From the NCBI GenBank assembly GCA_023818785.1, contig JAMWCO010000007.1, forward strand, positions 1 through 20,538: a stretch of DNA of 20,538 nucleotides. Reading direction: 5' to 3'. Under the pieces are notes generated by a model. That model ran no database searches. It was not told the DNA's origin and saw only the letters and a list, made by a program, of their open reading frames with translations. The translations under genes were made by a program, and so were the position numbers. Every line of letters starts with the position of its first letter. The first letter of the stretch is position 1. Shown in pieces: positions 1 through 7,847 of this stretch. This stretch comes from Candidatus Omnitrophota bacterium. GTDB lineage: Bacteria; Ratteibacteria; UBA8468; B48-G9; JAFGKM01.

Positions 1-1206
1 TCTCTCGGGGCCAGGGTGACCACCCTCTGGCTGTATCCGGCTCCCGGCGGTCGGTTTAACGTTAATCGGGCGAGCCAACTGGTCAACATGATCAAGGAAC
101 AGACTGGCGGGCTGGACATCTACGTCCATCTCATGCCCAATGCCCGGTCGAAGGCGAAGGGTGAGAGCGACCCTGAACTGCCTGAGGAGGAAGCGGGATT
201 TACCTTGCCCAGCGATATGAACGCCTACCTGGCAAGCGTGCGAGAACTCGCCACAGCGCTCAAGGGAAAAGTCGCATACTACAGTATCGGCAATGAAATC
301 TCCGGTTTCTCGTGGAAGGGCACGGTGAAGGACTATGGCACGCTCCTCGCCCAATCCGCGAGCGCCATCAAGAGCGTGGATCCCAATGCGAAGGTCCTGG
401 ACAGTGGCATGGCCGGCCTGACCTATGCCCTGACCATCCCGAACACCCTGTATCAAGCTGGGAAAACAGCTGAAGCGATTGATTTCTTCCGACGGTGCAC
501 CCAGAATCACGTTGGTGGCCTAAAGAAATTTCTGCCGATTAGCAACGAATCCCAGTTGAAGGCGATGCTGGCTGACCCCAGAGTGCAGAAAACAATCCAA
601 CTGAGTGATGCCCGGTTCAAGGAGTATTGCCCTTATTACGACATCTTCCAACTGCATGATTATCAGGGCTGGCAGACGATGGAGGAGGTATATGACTGGA
701 TCCACGAGCAGATGCGCGCCAACAACTGCGTCAAGCCGATACATGTCTGGGAAATCGGCTATGGTCGTGATAGGAATCTCCCGTATGATGTGAATGAACA
801 CGCACGCTCCGTAACCAAGATCCTGACGATCTCATCGGCGGAAGGGGCGCAGACGATCATCTACTTCCCCTTGACCGACAAGGGCAACTATGCGCGGGGG
901 CTACTGACGCCGACCAACGCGCTGCAACCGCCGTCCATCGCCTATCAGGTGACGGTGGCGAAGCTGACCGATGCGACGAGCGCAGAAAAGCTCAATTTAG
1001 GGGACGGCGTGTGGGCGTATAAATTCACTAAGGGAACGCAAGAAGTCTACGCGCTCTGGAGCAATGCCCCGAGAACCGTGAGTCTCCCGGTCAGTGCGAG
1101 CATAGCAAGAGTCACAAAAATTAACGGAGAGACAGTCACCGCAGACCTGCGGAACTTGATGGTGGATGAGAGTCCCATCTTTGTTGAACTGGAGGTGAAG
1201 CCGTGA
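1..1206 (+). CDS. Glycoside hydrolase-like (clan GH-A type) protein, 5' end outside window
   Basis: The reading frame is open from base 1; the GTG at 16 is merely the first possible start, and the codons before it (S-L-G-A-R-V) run smoothly into the protein, so the true N-terminus is probably off the window. Numbering from that GTG, the sequence has a YSIGNE motif with Glu94 (strand-4 acid/base position of clan GH-A barrels), FQLHDYQGW with His214, and HVWEIGYG with Glu246 (strand-7 nucleophile position). The pair of Glu residues and their spacing suggest a retaining TIM-barrel glycosidase, roughly GH39/GH5-like. The last ~80 residues look like a small beta domain, as in GH39 proteins. Substrate cannot be told. 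GC content and codon choice (CTG, GCG, ATC) are unlike all other genes here. The family assignment is inferred from motifs only. Confidence 0.6.
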   Translation, partial: SLGARVTTLWLYPAPGGRFNVNRASQLVNMIKEQTGGLDIYVHLMPNARSKAKGESDPELPEEEAGFTLPSDMNAYLASVRELATALKGKVAYYSIGNEISGFSWKGTVKDYGTLLAQSASAIKSVDPNAKVLDSGMAGLTYALTIPNTLYQAGKTAEAIDFFRRCTQNHVGGLKKFLPISNESQLKAMLADPRVQKTIQLSDARFKEYCPYYDIFQLHDYQGWQTMEEVYDWIHEQMRANNCVKPIHVWEIGYGRDRNLPYDVNEHARSVTKILTISSAEGAQTIIYFPLTDKGNYARGLLTPTNALQPPSIAYQVTVAKLTDATSAEKLNLGDGVWAYKFTKGTQEVYALWSNAPRTVSLPVSASIARVTKINGETVTADLRNLMVDESPIFVELEVKP

Positions 1207-1235
1207 AGGGGCGAGTGAAGATTTTCAACATCTGC

Positions 1236-1271
1236 TGAAGCAACTCCCCTGTAGCTTCATTAATTTTTCTA
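1236..1271 (+). terminator. Possible weak intrinsic terminator after the glycosidase gene
   Basis: TGAAGC (1236-1241) and GCTTCA (1254-1259) can form a 6-bp stem with a 12-base loop, followed by an AT-rich stretch with five T (1265-1269 area). It sits about 30 bases after the stop of the glycosidase gene. The stem is short and the loop long, so this is weak; it also lies just at the composition break and may be a junction coincidence. Confidence 0.25.
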
Positions 1272-1578
1272 TACAAAAATTTTTTCTTCTTCCAATCTTT
1301 TTTCATAAACTTTCTTTCTCCTCACTATCTCAAACAGTTTTTCCTGTAGTTGTATAATCTGCCTCTTCTTTAATAAACTCCCTGGTTTGGTATAACTCCT
1401 TTTCCGCTCTTCCTTTAATAATCTATCAATACTGGAGACACTTATCTTTATCAACTTCTCTTACTTCTTCCTATCAATATAAAAAACATGCCTTTTACCT
1501 AACCTCTCTGCTACTATTCTACTTATCTTCTTTTTCACTGCCATATACAACTTTTTTTTTAACATTATCCAGTTTCAT
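1269..1578 (-). pseudogene. Decayed transposase (integrase-core type) remnant
   Basis: On the minus strand an AGGGAGG ribosome site (1591-1597) precedes an ATG at 1578, but the frame is soon broken: near an A9 run at about 1552-1560, and again by stops. A later in-frame piece (1454 down to 1269) reads LIKISVSSIDRLLKEERK, then SYTKPGSLLKKRQI. This resembles the stretch just before the catalytic core of IS481/integrase-core transposases (typically ...SPATIDRLL...R.YTKPGSLLK.QIPIR...). After KKRQI the similarity ends, and the catalytic DDE core that should follow is absent because the sequence runs into the GC-rich segment. What is seen: short motif similarity plus frameshifts and stops. What is inferred: an IS insertion that was later truncated. 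The stretch 1455-1577 has little recognisable content. Confidence 0.5.
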
Positions 1579-1645
1579 TTTATAAATTTTCCTCCCTAAA
1601 GATTGATATTTTCGTATAGATTTTTTAATGAGGCAATGAGTTTTC

Positions 1646-1674
1646 TTGACCTTATTTTTATTAAATTATATAAT
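1646..1674 (+). promoter_or_regulatory. Sigma-70-type promoter of gatC, giving a leaderless transcript
   Basis: TTGACC (1646-1651) and TATAAT (1669-1674) are separated by exactly 17 bases, a near-perfect housekeeping promoter. Only 7 bases lie between the -10 box and the ATG of gatC at 1682, so transcription would start at or within about a base of the start codon. No ribosome-binding site could be on the mRNA. This is the best promoter match in the window and probably drives the long rightward operon. Confidence 0.75.
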
Positions 1675-1681
1675 TTTTGTT

Positions 1682-1978
1682 ATGGGAGAAAAAATTATAA
1701 AAAGAGAAGATGTTGAGTATTTAGGTAAACTTGCGAGAATTGAATTAACTGAAAGTGAAAAAATTAGATTTGAGAGAGAACTTGAGAAAATTGTTGAATA
1801 TGTATCAAAGTTAAATGAACTTGATACAGAAAATGTAGAACCAACTTATCATGTCCTACCATTAAAAAATGTTTTTAGACAAGATATACCATCCAATGAA
1901 TCAGTTTCTTGTGAAGATATACTTAAAAATGCACCTGAAAGAGATAGAAATTTATTTAAAGTTCCAAGGATAATATAA
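1682..1978 (+). CDS. gatC: Asp-tRNA(Asn)/Glu-tRNA(Gln) amidotransferase subunit C
   Basis: This is the small subunit of GatCAB, which converts mischarged Glu-tRNA(Gln) or Asp-tRNA(Asn) to the correct amide form and helps GatA fold. The 98-residue length and layout are typical: N-terminal VEYLGKLARIELTE helix, a second helix with KIVEYVSKLNELD, then TENVEPTYHVLPL and FRQDIP, ending in the usual FKVPRII. The frame is open upstream to a TTG at 1646, but those codons overlap the promoter, so the ATG at 1682 (MGEKIIKREDVEYLGK) is chosen. Neither gatA nor gatB is present in this window. The stop codon TAA is directly followed by the accA ATG with no gap. Confidence 0.93.
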   Translation: MGEKIIKREDVEYLGKLARIELTESEKIRFERELEKIVEYVSKLNELDTENVEPTYHVLPLKNVFRQDIPSNESVSCEDILKNAPERDRNLFKVPRII

Positions 1979-2950
1979 ATGGAGAAAAAATATCTACCTT
2001 TTGAAAAACCAATTGAAGAAATTGAAAAAAAAATTGAATATATTGAAAATAGCAAAAAATATGATAATCTTACAAAAAATGCAGAGATTCTAAAATTAAA
2101 ACAACTATTAGTTGAAAAGAAAAAAGAAATATATTCAAATTTAACTCCATGGCAAATTGTTCAGGTAGCAAGGCATCCAAATAGACCGCATACTCTTGAT
2201 TATTTAAACAATATTTTTGATGAATATATAGAACTCCATGGAGATAGAGTATGTAAAGATGACCCTGCAATTGTAAGTGGTTTTGGTAAATTTATGGGAA
2301 TGACAGTTGCTTTTGTTGGACATCAAAAAGGAAGAGAGACAAAAGAAAATATTGAAAGAAAATTTGGAATGGCTCATCCTGAAGGGTATAGGAAGGCAAT
2401 AAGAATAATGAAATTGGCAGAAAAATTTACTTTCCCTATAATTACCTTTATTGATACTCCTGGAGCACATCCTGATATTGAAGCAGAGAGTAAAGGACAA
2501 GCGCTTTTAATAGCAACAAGTATTTATGAGATGACACTTTTAAAAACACAAATTTTATGTATAATAATAGGAGAAGGTGGAAGTGGAGGAGCATTAGGGA
2601 TTGGTGTTGGCGATAGGATATTAATGCAAGAATTTTCAATTTATTCTGTTATTTCGCCTGAAGGATGTGCTTCAATTTTGTGGAAAGATCAACAAGGAGT
2701 TGAACAAGCAGCAAAAGCATTGAAATTAACTGCTAAGGATTTGTTTGAACTTGGAATAATAGATGAAATTATACCTGAACCCATAGGTGGAGCACACAGT
2801 GATTGGGGAAAAACATTTGAGATTATGAAATCCATAATAGAGAAAAACTTGAAAGAATTAAAAACAATTAAAGTTGAAGAACTTGTTGAATTAAAGTATA
2901 AAAAATATAGAAAAATAGGTTTTTTAAAAGAGACTGAAGAAAATGAATAA
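1979..2950 (+). CDS. accA: Acetyl-CoA carboxylase carboxyltransferase subunit alpha
   Basis: AccA with AccD transfers the carboxyl group from carboxybiotin to acetyl-CoA, making malonyl-CoA for fatty acid synthesis in the cytoplasm. At 323 residues it has the usual length: an N-terminal helical part (about 1-65), then the crotonase-like core with ARHPNRPHTLDYLN, ELHGDR, the FGMAHPEGYRKA segment, FIDTPGAHP and GEGGSGGALGIGVGD. The start ATG abuts the gatC stop; AAGGA (1966-1970) is a ribosome site 8 bases upstream, inside gatC. The accD partner gene is not next to it. The last 8 bases overlap hisG, suggesting translational coupling. Confidence 0.96.
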   Translation: MEKKYLPFEKPIEEIEKKIEYIENSKKYDNLTKNAEILKLKQLLVEKKKEIYSNLTPWQIVQVARHPNRPHTLDYLNNIFDEYIELHGDRVCKDDPAIVSGFGKFMGMTVAFVGHQKGRETKENIERKFGMAHPEGYRKAIRIMKLAEKFTFPIITFIDTPGAHPDIEAESKGQALLIATSIYEMTLLKTQILCIIIGEGGSGGALGIGVGDRILMQEFSIYSVISPEGCASILWKDQQGVEQAAKALKLTAKDLFELGIIDEIIPEPIGGAHSDWGKTFEIMKSIIEKNLKELKTIKVEELVELKYKKYRKIGFLKETEENE

Positions 2951-3812
2951 AATTAAACTTGTATTACCTAAGGGCTCTTTGCAGGAAACAACTTTAATGA
3001 TTTTTAAAAATGCTGGCTTTGAAATATATGTGAACCCAAGAAGTTATTATTTATCAATAGATGACCCTGAAATTGAAGGAGTACTTTTAAGAACACAGGA
3101 AATACCAAGATATGTAGAAATTGGTGCATTTGATGCTGGAATTGCAGGAAAAGATTGGATAATAGAAAATAGAGCAAAAGTTGTTGAAGTTTGTGAATTA
3201 AGATATTCAAAGATTGGTTTTAGACCTGTAAAAATAGTTCTTGCAGTTCCTGAAAAATCAGATATAAAAAATGTAAAAGACCTTAATGGAAAAATAATAT
3301 CTACTGAACTTGTAAATTTAACAAAGGATTATTTAAGAAAAAATAAGGTGAATGCGAGGGTTGAATTTTCTTTTGGTGCTACTGAAATTAAAGCAGGAAA
3401 TCTTGTAGATGCAATAGTTGAAATAACTGAAACTGGCTCTACATTATATTCTCATAATTTAAAAATAATAGATATTATTATGGAATCTACACCAAGGTTA
3501 ATAGCAAATAAAGTTTCTTGGAAAGATAAATGGAAAAGAGAAAAGATTGAAAATATTGCTTTATTACTTCAAGGTGCTTTACAGGCAGAAGGAAAAGTTG
3601 GGCTTAAGATGAATGTAGAAAAGAAAAATTTAGAAAAAATTTTAGAGATCCTTCCTGCAATAAAAAAGCCGACAATATCAACATTAACTGATAAAAGATG
3701 GTATGCTGTTGAAACAATTATAGATAAAAGTAAAGCAAAAGAACTAATACCAAAATTGAAAAAACTTGGAGCCAATGGTATAGTTGAATATCCATTGAAT
3801 AAAGTAATTTAA
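2943..3812 (+). CDS. hisG: ATP phosphoribosyltransferase, long form
   Basis: HisG catalyses the first step of histidine synthesis, joining ATP and PRPP to give phosphoribosyl-ATP. At 289 residues it is the long form: a catalytic periplasmic-binding-protein-like part (about 1-210) with LVLPKGSL at the N-terminus, GAFDAGIAGKDW, and the PRPP-binding loop EITETGSTLYSHNL, followed by the C-terminal histidine-sensing domain (about 215-289). Long forms work without HisZ and are normally feedback-inhibited by histidine through this domain. It overlaps accA by 8 bases. No other his gene is in the window, so the pathway is scattered in this genome. Confidence 0.96.
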   Translation: MNKIKLVLPKGSLQETTLMIFKNAGFEIYVNPRSYYLSIDDPEIEGVLLRTQEIPRYVEIGAFDAGIAGKDWIIENRAKVVEVCELRYSKIGFRPVKIVLAVPEKSDIKNVKDLNGKIISTELVNLTKDYLRKNKVNARVEFSFGATEIKAGNLVDAIVEITETGSTLYSHNLKIIDIIMESTPRLIANKVSWKDKWKREKIENIALLLQGALQAEGKVGLKMNVEKKNLEKILEILPAIKKPTISTLTDKRWYAVETIIDKSKAKELIPKLKKLGANGIVEYPLNKVI

Positions 3813-3819
3813 AAGGAGG
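3813..3819 (+). promoter_or_regulatory. Strong Shine-Dalgarno site for the 30-residue basic protein
   Basis: AAGGAGG lies 4 bases before the ATG at 3824, immediately after the hisG stop codon. It is among the strongest ribosome sites in the window and is the main evidence, besides the product's composition, that the tiny downstream frame is translated. Confidence 0.75.
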
Positions 3820-3823
3820 TATT

Positions 3824-3916
3824 ATGCCCTGTGGCAGGAAGAGAAAGATAAAGAAGGTAAAAAGGCATAAATATAAAAAAAGAAAAAAAGCATTAAGATA
3901 TAAAAAGAGAAAATAA
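3824..3916 (+). CDS. 30-residue, highly basic protein, COX24/AURKAIP1 (bS22)-like
   Basis: This small frame begins MPCGRKRKIKKVKRHKY and continues with KKRKKALRYKKRK. Nineteen of 30 residues are Lys or Arg, and there is no acidic residue. The pattern (start MP.G+KRK, then a central KRHK, then KKR and a final KKRK) resembles the very short ribosome-associated proteins of the COX24/AURKAIP1 C-terminal family, for example the MPSGKKRKRHK proteins of Bacteroidetes and mycobacterial bS22. It could be a small ribosomal or RNA-binding protein; that link is inferred from composition and pattern, not from a search. It fills the only gap between hisG and the TPR gene, has a strong ribosome site, and its stop overlaps the next start (TAATG). 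Confidence 0.72.
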   Translation: MPCGRKRKIKKVKRHKYKKRKKALRYKKRK

Positions 3917-5283
3917 TGAAAAAATTTTTAATATTTGGATTGGTAATAATTTTTTCTGGTTGTATTACTTCAAAGGTAAAGAAAGATATTATTTTGAAAA
4001 CATATATTTCAGGACTTTTATATGAAGGAGAGAAAGAAAATATTGAAGCACTTAAAGAATTTGAAAAAGTAATTAAAGAAGGAGGAGATGACCCATATAT
4101 TTATTTAAAAATAGGGGATATATATTTAAAAGAAAAAAATTTTAAAAAGGCAATAGAAAGTTTTAATAAAGTAATAAGAATTGATCCTGAAAATTCTGAA
4201 GGTTATTTTGGTTTAGGGCTTGCCTATTTATTTAATAAAAAATATAAACTTGCAATTGATAATTTAGAAAAGGGATTAAAATTAAGTCCTGAAAAGGATT
4301 CATTTAGATTAATTTTATGTGATATTTATTTAAATTTGAATAATTATAAAATGGCTGAAACACATTATAAATTTCTTATTGACCAATATCCTAAAAATTT
4401 CCTTCTTCATTATAATCTTGGTAAAATTTATGAAAACCAAAAAAAGTTTAATGAAGCAGAAAAAGAGTATTTAGAAAGTATTAAGTATTCTCCTTCTTTT
4501 TGGCAAGCATACCTTTCCCTTGGAATGTTATATCAAAAGAAGGGAGAGATAGAAAAAGCAAAAGAATATTATGAAAAAAGTTTAAAAATCAATAATTTAA
4601 ACAAAGTTGCTTATTCTCTACTTTCTCTTATTTATTATAGTGAAAAAAATGATGAGAAAGTTAAGGAATTATTGCTAACAGCAATAAATAATGGTCTTAA
4701 AGAAAAGGAATTTTATGATATTTTAGGTTCAATCTATTTTGATGAAAAGAACTATGGAATGGCAGAGACATATTTTAATGAAAGTATAAAAATAAAAGAT
4801 TCTTCTGATACAAGGTTTAAGATTGGAATATTATATGATAAGATTGGTGATTTTGATAAAATGGAAGAGAATATGAAAAAAGCAATAGAACTTGACCCTA
4901 ATAATTCTCTCGCTTTAAATTATCTTGGTTATTCATATCTCTTAAAAGATAAAAATATTAATCAAGCATATGAAATGATAAAAAAAGCATGTAAAATTGA
5001 ACCAAACAATGGTGCATATCTTGATAGTTTAGGTTGGGCTTATTATAAAATGGGAGATTATAAAAATGCAAAAAAGTATCTTGAAAAAGCAGTTAAACTT
5101 GAAGAAGACCCTGAGATTTATGAACATCTTGGATATTTATATTATCAATTAAAGGATTATGAAAGAGCAATTTTTTATTTTATTAAAGCATATGAAAAAA
5201 CAAATAAAAAAGAAATTAAAGATGTAATAGAAAAGGTTAAAAATTCAATGAAAAATGAAACTTCTGGAAAGAATAAAAGATGA
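3916..5283 (+). CDS. TPR-repeat outer-envelope lipoprotein
   Basis: The 455-residue protein starts with a lipoprotein signal peptide, MKKFLIFGLVIIFSGC, in which the FSGC lipobox puts the acylated cysteine at residue 16. From about residue 37 to the end it is made of roughly eleven tetratricopeptide repeats, seen as recurring A/G...Y...A pairs such as GYFGLGLAYL, YLSLGMLYQKKGEIEKAKEY and YLDSLGWAYYKMGDYKNAKK. It is predicted to be a lipid-anchored protein-interaction scaffold in the envelope; the partner is unknown. The start overlaps the stop of the 30-residue gene by one base, and the 3' end overlaps dxs by 29 bases. Similar TPR lipoproteins are widespread, so family identity gives no specific role. 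Confidence 0.85.
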   Translation: MKKFLIFGLVIIFSGCITSKVKKDIILKTYISGLLYEGEKENIEALKEFEKVIKEGGDDPYIYLKIGDIYLKEKNFKKAIESFNKVIRIDPENSEGYFGLGLAYLFNKKYKLAIDNLEKGLKLSPEKDSFRLILCDIYLNLNNYKMAETHYKFLIDQYPKNFLLHYNLGKIYENQKKFNEAEKEYLESIKYSPSFWQAYLSLGMLYQKKGEIEKAKEYYEKSLKINNLNKVAYSLLSLIYYSEKNDEKVKELLLTAINNGLKEKEFYDILGSIYFDEKNYGMAETYFNESIKIKDSSDTRFKIGILYDKIGDFDKMEENMKKAIELDPNNSLALNYLGYSYLLKDKNINQAYEMIKKACKIEPNNGAYLDSLGWAYYKMGDYKNAKKYLEKAVKLEEDPEIYEHLGYLYYQLKDYERAIFYFIKAYEKTNKKEIKDVIEKVKNSMKNETSGKNKR

Positions 5284-7075
5284 TTATTCAGTTATAAAAG
5301 ACCTATCTATTTCTCAAATAAATCAATTATGCAAAGAAATAAGAGAATTTATAATTGAAGTTGTCTCAAAAAATGGTGGACATTTATCTTCAAATCTTGG
5401 TTCTGTTGAAATAATAACTGCAATTCATAAGGTTTTCAATATACCACCTGATAAAATTATATGGGATGTTGGACATCAGTGTTATACTCATAAAATATTA
5501 ACAAGGTATGAAAAATTTGAAACATTGAGAAAGTATAGAGGAATAAGTGGTTTCCCAAATCCTATTGAAGACCAAACAGATATTTTTTTAGTTGGTCATG
5601 CAGGCACTTCTATTTCTTCTGCAACAGGAGTAAAAATAGGAAATGATTATAAAGGGATAAAAGAAAATATAATAGTTTTTCTTGGAGATGGTTCTTTAAC
5701 AAATGGTTTAATATTTGAAGGCCTAAATTTTCTTGGGAGTATAAAAAAAAATATAAAAATTATCCTTAATGATAACAAGATGTCAATCTCTCCTACAAAA
5801 GGTGCTTTATCTTACTATCTTACTAAATTTATTACTTCTCCTATTGTAAACAAACCAAGAGAAGAATTTATTGAAATAGTAAAAAAAATACCTGCTATTG
5901 GAGAGGAAATTTTAAAATTAACAAAAGAAATAGAGAAAAAAACAAAATTTTTAATTATACCTGGTGTCTTTTTTGAAAAACTTGGAATAAGATATTTTGG
6001 ACCAATTGATGGACATGATATTGAACAATTGATTGATATACTTGAAAATATTAAAAACATTGAAGAACCGATAATTTTACATGTTATAACTAAAAAAGGT
6101 AAGGGATATAAATTTTCTGAAGAAGACCCAGAGAAATTTCATTCAATAGGTCCATTTGATATAGAAACAGGAGAAGAGATTAATAAAAAAAAGACAAATT
6201 CAAAGTTTGTAGGAGAGATTCTTGAAGAGATGGCAAAAGAATATAAATTTTTTGTAATAACAGCAGCAATGGAAAAAGGACTTGGTCTTGAAAATTTTGC
6301 AAAGAAATATCCTTCTATGTTTTTTGATGTAGGAATCGCAGAAAGTAATGCTATTGTTGTTGCCTCTGGAATTGCTAAAACTGGATTAAATGTTTTTGTT
6401 GCTATTTACAGTACTTTTTTACAAAGAACTTATGACCAGATTTTTCATGATATTTGTCTTCAAAACTTACCTGTAATTTTTCTGATTGATCGTGCTGGTT
6501 TGGTAGGAGAAGATGGACCAACTCATCATGGTATTTTTGATATATCTTTTTTAAGAACAATGCCAAATGTTAAAATATTTGCTCCCTATAGTTTGGAAAA
6601 CTTAAAAGAAACAATCAAAAATTCAATTGTTGAAAAAACACCTGTTTTTATAAGATATCCAAGGGATATTCTACCTCAAAATTTAGAAGAAAAAATTGAC
6701 AAAGAAGATAGAGGAGTTATTTTAGCAGTTGGGAGTTTAGGTTTAAATTCATACATTGCTTTTAAAAAACTTAAAGAAGAAAAAATTGATGTAAGTTTTA
6801 TTCCTATCTGTCAACTTGTTCCTTTTGATGAAGATTTACTGGATAAAATTATAAAATTTGATAAAATTATAACAATTGAGGAAAATATCCTTTCCTGTGG
6901 ATTTGGAAGTTATTTACTTGAACTTTTATCTGATATGAAACTAAAAAAGGATATTTTAAGGATTGGATTGCCTAATAAATTTATTGAACATGGAGATAGA
7001 GATTTTCTTTTAGATAAATATGGACTTTCTTCTGAAAAAATTTATAAGAAAATTAAGGAGTTCTTAAGTGATTAA
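5255..7075 (+). CDS. dxs: 1-Deoxy-D-xylulose-5-phosphate synthase
   Basis: DXS condenses pyruvate and glyceraldehyde 3-phosphate, using thiamine diphosphate, in the first step of the MEP isoprenoid pathway. At 606 residues it is near the normal ~620. Visible motifs: HLSSNLG (43-49), WDVGHQCYTHK, the TPP/metal motif GDGSLTNG with LNDN at 171-174, the pyrimidine-domain motif FDVGIAE with catalytic Glu363, YSTFLQRTYDQ with Tyr385 and Arg391, DRAGLVGEDGPTHHG, and RYPR near the C-terminal domain. The usual E-Q-H after GIA is E-S-N here, and AAMEKGLGL replaces the usual P/R-containing loop. The ATG at 5255 (MKLLERIKDDY) overlaps the TPR gene; no good ribosome site is seen, which fits coupling. Confidence 0.95.
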   Translation: MKLLERIKDDYSVIKDLSISQINQLCKEIREFIIEVVSKNGGHLSSNLGSVEIITAIHKVFNIPPDKIIWDVGHQCYTHKILTRYEKFETLRKYRGISGFPNPIEDQTDIFLVGHAGTSISSATGVKIGNDYKGIKENIIVFLGDGSLTNGLIFEGLNFLGSIKKNIKIILNDNKMSISPTKGALSYYLTKFITSPIVNKPREEFIEIVKKIPAIGEEILKLTKEIEKKTKFLIIPGVFFEKLGIRYFGPIDGHDIEQLIDILENIKNIEEPIILHVITKKGKGYKFSEEDPEKFHSIGPFDIETGEEINKKKTNSKFVGEILEEMAKEYKFFVITAAMEKGLGLENFAKKYPSMFFDVGIAESNAIVVASGIAKTGLNVFVAIYSTFLQRTYDQIFHDICLQNLPVIFLIDRAGLVGEDGPTHHGIFDISFLRTMPNVKIFAPYSLENLKETIKNSIVEKTPVFIRYPRDILPQNLEEKIDKEDRGVILAVGSLGLNSYIAFKKLKEEKIDVSFIPICQLVPFDEDLLDKIIKFDKIITIEENILSCGFGSYLLELLSDMKLKKDILRIGLPNKFIEHGDRDFLLDKYGLSSEKIYKKIKEFLSD

Positions 7076-7847
7076 AAAAATTTTTATTCTTGAAAATAAA
7101 AAGATTGAAGGAATAGAAATAGAAAAAGAAAAGATTGAAAACTTGTTGAAAAGTTGTGGAAAGATAGTTGAAAAAGAATATAAAAATCCTGACTTAATTT
7201 TAGCAATGGGTGGAGATGGCACAATTCTAAAAGCGATTAATTTATTAAAAAATAATAAAACTTTAATTTATGGTATTAAATATGGAAAAGTTGGTTTTTT
7301 AACAAATCCTTCTGGAAATATTGAAGAAAAAATTTTAAGAATTATAAATGGAAAATTTAAAATTTCTGAGAGAATATTGATTGAATTAATAGTTAAAAGG
7401 GAAGAAAAAAATATTTTTAAAAATAGAGCATTAAATGATTTTTTAATTCAAAGAAAGGGGATAAGAATAATTGATATTAAAGTTGAAATTGATAAGGAAA
7501 GAATATTTGATTTTAGAGGGGATGGAATTATAATTTCAACTCCAACAGGTTCAACTGCTTACTCTCTTTCAGTAGGTGGACCTATAATTCATCCTGATAT
7601 TGAATGTTTTTTATTAACTCCTTTTTCTCCATATACTCTATCTATACGCCCTATAGTTATACCTTCTGATGAAAAAATTAAAATAAGAGTTTCTCCAGAA
7701 AGTAAAATAATATGTGATGGTCAGAAAGAATTTGATGTAACGAGACAAGATATTATTGAAATTAAGAAAAGTAAATTAACAGCAAAATTGATAATAGAAG
7801 ATAATTTTTTTTCAAAACTTCAAAAAAAGTTTAATTTTGGAAAATGA
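7068..7847 (+). CDS. nadK: NAD kinase
   Basis: NadK phosphorylates NAD to NADP, the only known route to NADP in bacteria. The 259-residue protein has the GGDGT motif (residues 48-52), the substrate-binding LNDFLIQRKG segment, the FDFRGDGIIISTPTGSTAYS region, and the SIRPIVIPSDEKI stretch near the end; all are in the expected order. The start is GTG at 7068, lying inside the end of dxs (8-base overlap), with AAGGAG (7055-7060) 7 bases upstream, which fixes the start. The first ~40 residues are shorter than in many homologues. Its stop overlaps the ferredoxin start (ATGA). Confidence 0.94.
   Translation: MIKKIFILENKKIEGIEIEKEKIENLLKSCGKIVEKEYKNPDLILAMGGDGTILKAINLLKNNKTLIYGIKYGKVGFLTNPSGNIEEKILRIINGKFKISERILIELIVKREEKNIFKNRALNDFLIQRKGIRIIDIKVEIDKERIFDFRGDGIIISTPTGSTAYSLSVGGPIIHPDIECFLLTPFSPYTLSIRPIVIPSDEKIKIRVSPESKIICDGQKEFDVTRQDIIEIKKSKLTAKLIIEDNFFSKLQKKFNFGK

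Larger units (their letters stand above)
1207..1645. other. Non-coding interval with composition switch
   Basis: This ~440-base gap between the glycosidase and gatC holds the change from GC-rich to AT-rich DNA (about 1,207-1,262), the weak hairpin, and the transposase remnant. Apart from those I see no intact gene, RNA or clear repeat ends. T-rich runs on the plus strand are the complement of the A-rich transposase relic. Confidence 0.7.

Noticed and set aside
520..801. Minus-strand frame inside the glycosidase gene
   Set aside because: It is a shadow of a strongly coding plus-strand gene; no ribosome site or recognisable domain.
1646..1681. TTG start that would lengthen gatC by 12 residues
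   Set aside because: These codons coincide with the -35/-10 promoter boxes and the added residues are hydrophobic and unlike GatC N-termini; the ATG at 1682 fits the family.
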